A stretch of 64,000 nucleotides of DNA from Chryseobacterium hagamense (GTDB lineage: Bacteria > Bacteroidota > Bacteroidia > Flavobacteriales > Weeksellaceae): assembly GCF_007991455.1 (NCBI RefSeq), contig NZ_BJYJ01000018.1, forward strand, positions 30,440 to 94,439. Direction: 5' to 3'. Under the pieces are notes generated by a model. It was not told the DNA's origin and did not search any database. It saw only the letters and a list, made by a program, of their open reading frames with translations. Positions 59,596 through 64,000 of this stretch are shown here, one piece after another (within the stretch, counting starts at the first letter, position 1; the number at the start of each line of letters is the position of its first letter). Made by a program: the position numbers and the translations under genes.

Positions 59596-60501
59596 TTAAA
59601 ATAAATTAAAATAAGTTCCGGCTTTAAATCCTATTAAGCTGAAAATAATCAGCCACAAACTCACCTCCTGCATCCAGTATTTCGGCAGGAACTTCAGCAT
59701 CCGGCTGATGATGATCGTCGCCGGGAAAGCGAGGAGAAGCAAGTATTCATAGCTTTTATTCATATAAAGCACAATGGTAATGAGCTGCGCCACGGAAAAA
59801 ACCAGCAAAAAAGTATATTTATACCGGCTGACCGGGCTTTTCTTGTTATAATTGCTGAAATGGTCGTAAATCGCGTAGATCAGCATCAGGATTACCGGGA
59901 TCAGGGGCATCAGCTCCATATAATCTTCGGCCGGCCTGATCTTGCCGAAAGGAAAATAATCCATGTTCCAGCTGGTAAATCCGAAAAAGAACATCACTGA
60001 GCAATAGCTGAGTACAATCAGGACCGTGCCCAGCAAAAACCTGAAAATATTCAGTCCGATCCGCTCCGAAGTGGCAATCACGTGGATGATCACGAAAACC
60101 GCCATCGGCCAGGTTGTCGGCAGGAATATAAAATTCAGCGCGACAATGGAACCTACCAAAACATAGGACCGCCTCCGGATGTCCTCATTGGTGCTCGTCA
60201 GCAAAAGCAGGAGGAAAGAATTGGTAAGCAGCGAAACGGCAATCCCGATGTCTAGATGTCCCGGGTACAGCCCGAAAATAAAAAAAGTATATAGGCAAAG
60301 AGGCAGGTGGGTCTGGTAATTCAGCGCAATGCTGTGAAAACAGAAATAGCCCAGGGCGATTCCCAGAAAAGTTATTCCGGCAATAACCGCCTCATAAGTG
60401 TTGAAATTCAATAAATTAAAAGTGATTACGATTAAAAGAAGAAACCCGATGTACACAGGAATTGAAAAAATATTGCTTTCTTTTGAAAGTAATTTAAACA
60501 T
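59596..60501 (-). CDS. DUF6427-like polytopic membrane protein
   Basis: 301 residues with eight to ten hydrophobic segments and few charged loops (VYIGFLLLIVITFNLLNF near the start). No catalytic motif was seen. The Bacteroidota-specific DUF6427 name is recalled from proteins of the same length and gene order, divergent from a DUF6341 gene as here. The function is unknown. Confidence 0.72.
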   Translation of the reverse strand: MFKLLSKESNIFSIPVYIGFLLLIVITFNLLNFNTYEAVIAGITFLGIALGYFCFHSIALNYQTHLPLCLYTFFIFGLYPGHLDIGIAVSLLTNSFLLLLLTSTNEDIRRRSYVLVGSIVALNFIFLPTTWPMAVFVIIHVIATSERIGLNIFRFLLGTVLIVLSYCSVMFFFGFTSWNMDYFPFGKIRPAEDYMELMPLIPVILMLIYAIYDHFSNYNKKSPVSRYKYTFLLVFSVAQLITIVLYMNKSYEYLLLLAFPATIIISRMLKFLPKYWMQEVSLWLIIFSLIGFKAGTYFNLF

Positions 60502-60507
60502 TTTTTA

Positions 60508-60515
60508 TAAATTTG
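60508..60515 (+). promoter_or_regulatory. Putative -7 box (TAAATTTG) for the DUF6341 gene
   Basis: Consensus match 28 bases before the ATG, in the 42-base gap to the divergent DUF6427 gene. Confidence 0.5.
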
Positions 60516-60543
60516 TACAAAGTTAATTTAAAAAAGGAAAATA

Positions 60544-60777
60544 ATGACGTCTTTCTTTCTATTCTTAAGCAAAGTTTTCAAATGGTCTTTTGGTTTCTTT
60601 GAGACTTTCGGTAACGTTCTGAACTGGGTTCTGTTTATCGTCTGCTGTGTAATGTTCACCTACTGGTGCTATGTATTGGTATCCACTCTGGGGAACAATA
60701 AAGATAAAGACTACTATTCTCCAACAGAGGGTAAGCATCCTTACTACGATCCTACCATCTATAAAAATGAAGGTTAA
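60544..60777 (+). CDS. DUF6341-like small membrane protein
   Basis: 77 residues. Hydrophobic segments about 2-20 and 28-50 and a polar tail DYYSPTEGKHPYYDPTIY. It matches the small DUF6341 type of Bacteroidota that sits beside DUF6427 genes. The function is unknown. Confidence 0.72.
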   Translation: MTSFFLFLSKVFKWSFGFFETFGNVLNWVLFIVCCVMFTYWCYVLVSTLGNNKDKDYYSPTEGKHPYYDPTIYKNEG

Positions 60778-60794
60778 TTAATTGGTTATATAGT

Positions 60795-60831
60795 AAAAAG
60801 CCGATCGGATGTATGTCTGATCGGCTTTTTT
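60795..60831. terminator. Bidirectional terminator between DUF6341 and uspA-type genes
   Basis: AAAAAGCCGATC / GATCGGCTTTTT stem with a 12-base loop between two convergent genes. Confidence 0.9.
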
Positions 60832-60846
60832 ATTAACGGTTAAAAT

Positions 60847-61305
60847 TTAATTTTCGGCTTTCTCGCTTTTCTCGTGAATCGGCAGTACCAGTACCGGAAT
60901 ATCCGAGTCCTTGGTAATGCCTTTGGTTAAGCTTCCCACGAAAACATCATAGATCCCGCTTCGGCCGTGTGATCCCATCACAATGAAATCTGCATTTTTA
61001 TCTTTAGCATGCTGCAGGATAATGTCTTTGGCAAGACCCTGCTTCAGGATATGTTCGCAGTCCACGCCGTCAGCCAGAATCCGCTGCTGCAGTTTGTTCA
61101 GTTCCACCAGCTCACCGCGGATTTCGTTTTCCTCAACTTCCGGAAAATACTGGAAGCCCATATCGCCGATGGCAAAACCAATGTCGGAAGGTGCCACATG
61201 GATGAGATAAATCCTGCCGCTGACCTGTTTTGCAAATCGTACAGCGCCTTCTAAAAGCTGATCGGTCTTTTCCCCAAAATCTACGGGTAATACGATATTT
61301 ACCAT
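60847..61305 (-). CDS. Universal stress protein (UspA family)
   Basis: 152 residues, a single Usp domain. N-terminal VNIVLPVDFGEKTDQLLEGA with the nucleotide-binding Asp, and the C-terminal ATP loop MGSHGRSGIYDVFVGSLTKG, the G-x2-G-x9-G-S pattern of ATP-binding members. It probably acts in stress adaptation in the cytoplasm. It is 59 bases downstream of the FAH-family gene on the same strand. Confidence 0.93.
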   Translation of the reverse strand: MVNIVLPVDFGEKTDQLLEGAVRFAKQVSGRIYLIHVAPSDIGFAIGDMGFQYFPEVEENEIRGELVELNKLQQRILADGVDCEHILKQGLAKDIILQHAKDKNADFIVMGSHGRSGIYDVFVGSLTKGITKDSDIPVLVLPIHEKSEKAEN

Positions 61306-61364
61306 GATTTCTAATTTTGTCTATTAAAGATAGGAAAATTATGCCAAACAATCCATAAAAAGGC

Positions 61365-61970
61365 TTACAAAATGCGGATGTCCAGGACTTTTTCCGTCTC
61401 CAGATACGCTTCCAGGATATCGTTTTCCTCTACTTTTCCCACTCCTTTCGGGGTACCGGTAAAGATCAGGTCTCCAACCCGCAGTGTAAAATACTGGGAA
61501 ACAAATGCAATAATATCTTCGATGGTGAATATCATATCTTTTGTATTGCCGTCCTGTACTTTTTCTTTGTTTTTCAGCAGTGAAAATTCTAAAGACTCCA
61601 GGTTGAAATTTTCCTTTTTAAAGAAGCTGCCTATCACGGCCGATCCGTCAAACCCTTTGGCCAGTTCCCACGGCAGTCCTTTCGATTTCAGGTCGCTCTG
61701 AAGGTCTCTCGCAGTAAAATCGATTCCCAGACCGATTTCTTCATAATGCTTGTGGGCGGCTTCTTTTTGGATGTATTTTCCGCCTTTTGAAATTTTTACC
61801 ACCACTTCAAGCTCGTAATGAACGTCATCCGAAAATTCAGGGATATAGAAATCATTCCCTTTCAGTACGGCTGTATCCGGCTTCATAAAGATAACCGGTC
61901 TTTCCGGGATTTCGTTGCCCAGTTCTTTTGCGTGCTCGCTGTAGTTTCTTCCGATGCAGATGATCTTCAT
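61365..61970 (-). CDS. Fumarylacetoacetate hydrolase (FAH) family protein
   Basis: 201 residues. The fold-defining metal ligands are visible: DDVHYELEVVVKIS (two Glu) near 45-58 and GLGIDFTARDLQ (Asp) near 81-92. FTGTPKGVGKVEENDILEA closes the active site. Members act on acylpyruvates, oxaloacetate or fumarylacetoacetate. At this short length an acylpyruvase or oxaloacetate tautomerase/decarboxylase role is more likely than true FAH. The substrate is open. Confidence 0.92.
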   Translation of the reverse strand: MKIICIGRNYSEHAKELGNEIPERPVIFMKPDTAVLKGNDFYIPEFSDDVHYELEVVVKISKGGKYIQKEAAHKHYEEIGLGIDFTARDLQSDLKSKGLPWELAKGFDGSAVIGSFFKKENFNLESLEFSLLKNKEKVQDGNTKDMIFTIEDIIAFVSQYFTLRVGDLIFTGTPKGVGKVEENDILEAYLETEKVLDIRIL

Positions 61971-62233
61971 AATTTATTTTTTATACTATTTAATGTGATT
62001 GTATTGAATTTGTTTTCAAAAACTTCCAGCTACCGGCCTCTCTTCCGGCGGCCAGGTTTGTGCTTCCGGCTGATCCTGCTTTTAACACAACTTCCGGTTT
62101 CCTGCCTGAATTTTTTCAGGAGCTGTTTCCTGCTTTCCGCTGTATCTTTTGCTCCGCTGCGCTTCACAAAAGGATGCCGCTGCAATCAGGGCTAGGAGAG
62201 GTGTATATCAACATGAATCCGGCTGATCACCCT
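61971..62233. repeat. Gene-free stretch with dispersed intergenic repeats, minus orientation
   Basis: Positions 62015-62051, read on the minus strand, resemble the repeat core (GCCGGAAGAGAGGCCGGTAG, then CTGGAAGTTT). Positions about 62090-62200 read CGCAGCGGAGCAAAAGATAC and AGCGGAAAGCAGGAAACAGC on the minus strand, a phrase I recall as repeated in Chryseobacterium genomes. Confidence 0.45.
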
Positions 62234-62800
62234 TTATCTTACGATTCCGCTGAAATACCCTTTCCCTCTTTCAAAATATTTGTCAGGGCCATATCTTTTC
62301 TGAACCTCAAATTCCGTATATCCGAAAATGGGATCTCCTTTTCTATAGGAAGCCTTATCGAGAATCACCTTGCTGCTCAGGATTTTGTAATAATCTTCAT
62401 GAAGAAAATCAAAAGGTCTTGGGCTGTCCGTATAGTGGTAAGGTGAAATGCGGTACCTGTTTTTAATGATTTTCACCACGTAACCGCCGCCGCTGTAGCC
62501 GTCTCCCGTAGAAAACCGGATCTGCAGGAAAACCGGAAAATCCTGAATTTCATAGCGGTAAGCTTCGGCAGATGAACCGTCGGTTTTTATCCGGAAATTG
62601 TTGGTTTTTATTGATTCACTTTCCCTGCCGTCAAAAGACTCCTGCTTCTGATGGGTGAAATCCTTAAATAGAGGTTTTGCACTGAGTGCAGAATCGATCT
62701 CCACCCTTTTCCATACCAGAAAGTAGTTGCCGATGGCCAATAAAAAGCAGCCTGAAATGATAATCAATACATACCTTGCTGCTTTTTTCATCCTGCCCAT
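62234..62800 (-). CDS. Hypothetical membrane-anchored protein
   Basis: 188 residues. One N-terminal membrane segment (9-27, YVLIIISGCFLLAIGNYFL) and a soluble domain outside. No recognised motif; the domain is rich in aromatic and basic residues (VVKIIKNRYRISPYHYTDS). It is 8 bases downstream of the DUF2007 gene, so it is co-transcribed with it. Confidence 0.7.
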   Translation of the reverse strand: MGRMKKAARYVLIIISGCFLLAIGNYFLVWKRVEIDSALSAKPLFKDFTHQKQESFDGRESESIKTNNFRIKTDGSSAEAYRYEIQDFPVFLQIRFSTGDGYSGGGYVVKIIKNRYRISPYHYTDSPRPFDFLHEDYYKILSSKVILDKASYRKGDPIFGYTEFEVQKRYGPDKYFERGKGYFSGIVR

Positions 62801-62808
62801 GATATGGT

Positions 62809-63207
62809 TTAGTGCATGAACTCATTTCCGCAGTAATAACACACAAACTTATGGCTCGTCAGGATCGAAATCCCGAAAAAGCTCGTTGCGCTGTCGTCCC
62901 GGTAAATGTGGTTGGAGCCGCATTTCGGACATACAAAGTCAAACGGCGCATTCTCAAGGGTGTATTCCACTTCAAGACTAAACTCTTCATTTTCTTTATA
63001 GTCCAGCAAAGCCTGTTGCGCTTTCTCAAGGTCTTCCTCAAAAACCTGCAGCTGGATGCCGCCCACCGCCTGCGACAGCAGCCAATCCGACTGGATCAGC
63101 TGTTCGTTGGCAATAAAACTGTTGATGCCGCTCTCCGCCAGAATCTGTTTATCACGATTCGCCTGCAGTGCCGTTTCGTAGAATTTGAATTTTACAAGCT
63201 CGCTCAT
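62809..63207 (-). CDS. DUF2007-type signal-transducing domain protein with zinc ribbon
   Basis: 132 residues. Residues 1-75 match the DUF2007 fold (FYETALQANRDKQILAESGI, then GGIQLQVFEEDLEKAQQALL), a GlnB-like small domain. The C-terminus has two C-x-x-C pairs (CPKCGS near 95 and CYYCGN near 125), forming a zinc ribbon. Ligand and partner are unknown. First gene of a pair with the membrane-anchored protein. Confidence 0.85.
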   Translation of the reverse strand: MSELVKFKFYETALQANRDKQILAESGINSFIANEQLIQSDWLLSQAVGGIQLQVFEEDLEKAQQALLDYKENEEFSLEVEYTLENAPFDFVCPKCGSNHIYRDDSATSFFGISILTSHKFVCYYCGNEFMH

Positions 63208-63431
63208 CTTAAAAATTGCTGGATTATTTTTAAAGTCAATTTTTTTTTATGCAAAAATTTTTTTACTACTTTTTTTGCTAAAATACTAAAATCAAATGAT
63301 GTGTAAAAATATAGTTAAAGTATATATGGTATATCAAAAATTATTTACATATTTGTGAATACACAAACATTGTTAATAGCTAGGACAAAATTTATTCTTT
63401 TAAAATAAATTTAAACCCAAATTATAACAAC

Positions 63432-63890
63432 ATGAAAAAAAGCATCTCGACAGCTGCAATCTTCCTTTTCTTTGGAAGCAGCTTATACGCCCAGAGCGTA
63501 ATTTTCGGATATGACGAGGCCGGAAACCAAATATTCCGGGGAATATGCGACGGCTGCAAAAACTCTGATTCTAATCTATTTTCTAGAAAGCAGTCACAGG
63601 AATCTCAGCCAAAAACAATTGCGGAGAAAGTTGAAAAGAGCATACGTGCTGCTCCTGTTCCTGTAAAAACAGATCTTACTGTATTGTGGGATGAAGAAGT
63701 GAAGGATTATATTACCAGAATAGAGCTTCTGCCTTACAATAGTTTTAAGATTTTGAGTTTTGCAGATGTAAGTACATTAAATAAAACCTCCTATGTCTTC
63801 CATATGGAAAATTATCCTTATGGGGTATATTACCTGAAGTTCTATCTTTCAGACGGTAGTATTTATACCAGAACAGTAACCAAAAACTAA
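63432..63890 (+). CDS. Small secreted protein preceding an RHS/SpvB-like gene
   Basis: 152 residues. The signal peptide ends at about SLYAQ (21). GYDEAGNQIFRG resembles one YD-type motif. The C-terminal half (YNSFKILSFADVSTLNKTSY, then YPYGVYYLKFYL) has the strand pattern of a T9SS-like sorting or carbohydrate-binding domain, but no clear sorting signal. It is 15 bases before the next gene, so it is in an operon with it. I do not recognise the family. Confidence 0.65.
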   Translation: MKKSISTAAIFLFFGSSLYAQSVIFGYDEAGNQIFRGICDGCKNSDSNLFSRKQSQESQPKTIAEKVEKSIRAAPVPVKTDLTVLWDEEVKDYITRIELLPYNSFKILSFADVSTLNKTSYVFHMENYPYGVYYLKFYLSDGSIYTRTVTKN

Positions 63891-63905
63891 AACTAAAAAC
63901 ACATT

Positions 63906-64000
63906 ATGAAAAATTTTATTAAACTATTGATATGCTTATTTGCATTCAGCAGCCTGTATAGTCAGGACAGTTTTCACGATACACAGGGAAAGATAGAAGT
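63906..64000 (+). CDS. Start of a probable SpvB/RHS-type large secreted protein (runs off window end)
   Basis: Only 31 residues are seen: a signal peptide (MKNFIKLLICLFAFSSLYSQ) followed by DSFHDTQGKIEV. In flavobacteria this kind of opening, D-T-x-G-x-I-E-V just after the signal, is recalled from SpvB-like/RHS repeat proteins of toxin type. The body lies outside the window, so this call is tentative. Confidence 0.5.
   Translation, partial: MKNFIKLLICLFAFSSLYSQDSFHDTQGKIE

Overview
The window looks like a chromosomal segment of a Chryseobacterium-type flavobacterium (Bacteroidota, Weeksellaceae). Three things support this. Many genes carry a TAnnTTTG -7 promoter box typical of Bacteroidota. 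There is a secreted protein with a type IX secretion (T9SS) C-terminal sorting domain. Several families and gene orders are largely confined to this phylum, such as rpmB-rpmG-DUF4295-ftsY, murA beside a DUF4290 gene, and DUF6427 divergent from DUF6341. No insertion sequence, prophage, CRISPR array, origin or rRNA operon was seen. The one RNA gene found is a tRNA-Gln.

Layout. 1-7.4 kb: the 5' part of fmt, recQ, two tandem OmpA-family genes (the second lacks the OmpA domain), folK and sppA. 7.4-16 kb: mostly minus-strand housekeeping (GlsB-type membrane protein, ftsY, DUF4295, rpmG, rpmB, lnt, proC, murB, a small lipoprotein, a class I aminotransferase) plus a VanZ protein. 16-21.4 kb: a T9SS adhesin-like protein, a DUF1801 protein, a YiiX-like lipoprotein and a stand-alone NIL-domain gene between two diverged copies of an intergenic repeat. 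21.4-29.1 kb: murA (active-site Cys replaced by Asp), DUF4290, a lipoprotein alpha-amylase, DCC and haem-binding proteins, katG and tRNA-Gln. 29.4-36 kb: der, then a compact group of a phosphopantetheinyl transferase, a GNAT acetyltransferase and a 1306-residue Pls/PosA-type non-ribosomal peptide synthetase. 36-43 kb: upp, comF, a thioesterase, queD, an LpxH-like phosphatase, a LuxE/PaaK-like acyltransferase, a putative PD-(D/E)XK nuclease-fold protein, a DUF5715 protein and an unknown. 43-47 kb: a membrane protein, a histidine kinase/LuxR response regulator pair and a DUF2235 lipase-like protein. 47-58.7 kb: an ABC-F ATPase, a DUF2946-like protein/TonB receptor/lipoprotein group, trigger factor, a LolA-like protein and an M16 protease. 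58.7-64 kb: DUF3109, DUF6427, DUF6341, UspA, an FAH-family enzyme, two small proteins, a small secreted protein and the start of a probable SpvB/RHS-type protein.

How the genes work together. Envelope building dominates: lnt, murA, murB, an LpxH-like enzyme, OmpA, T9SS export, and TonB uptake. The strongest candidate for a specialised system is the Pls-type synthetase. Its predicted membrane-embedded architecture matches epsilon-poly-L-lysine synthetase. It sits beside the enzyme type needed to prime its carrier domain and an acetyltransferase that could modify or detoxify the product. A second candidate is the 42.3-46.6 kb block, where a two-component pair lies between proteins of unknown role and a DUF2235 effector-like protein, with a repeated TCCGTA/TACGGA element nearby.

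All family calls come from reading translations by eye. No database search was run.
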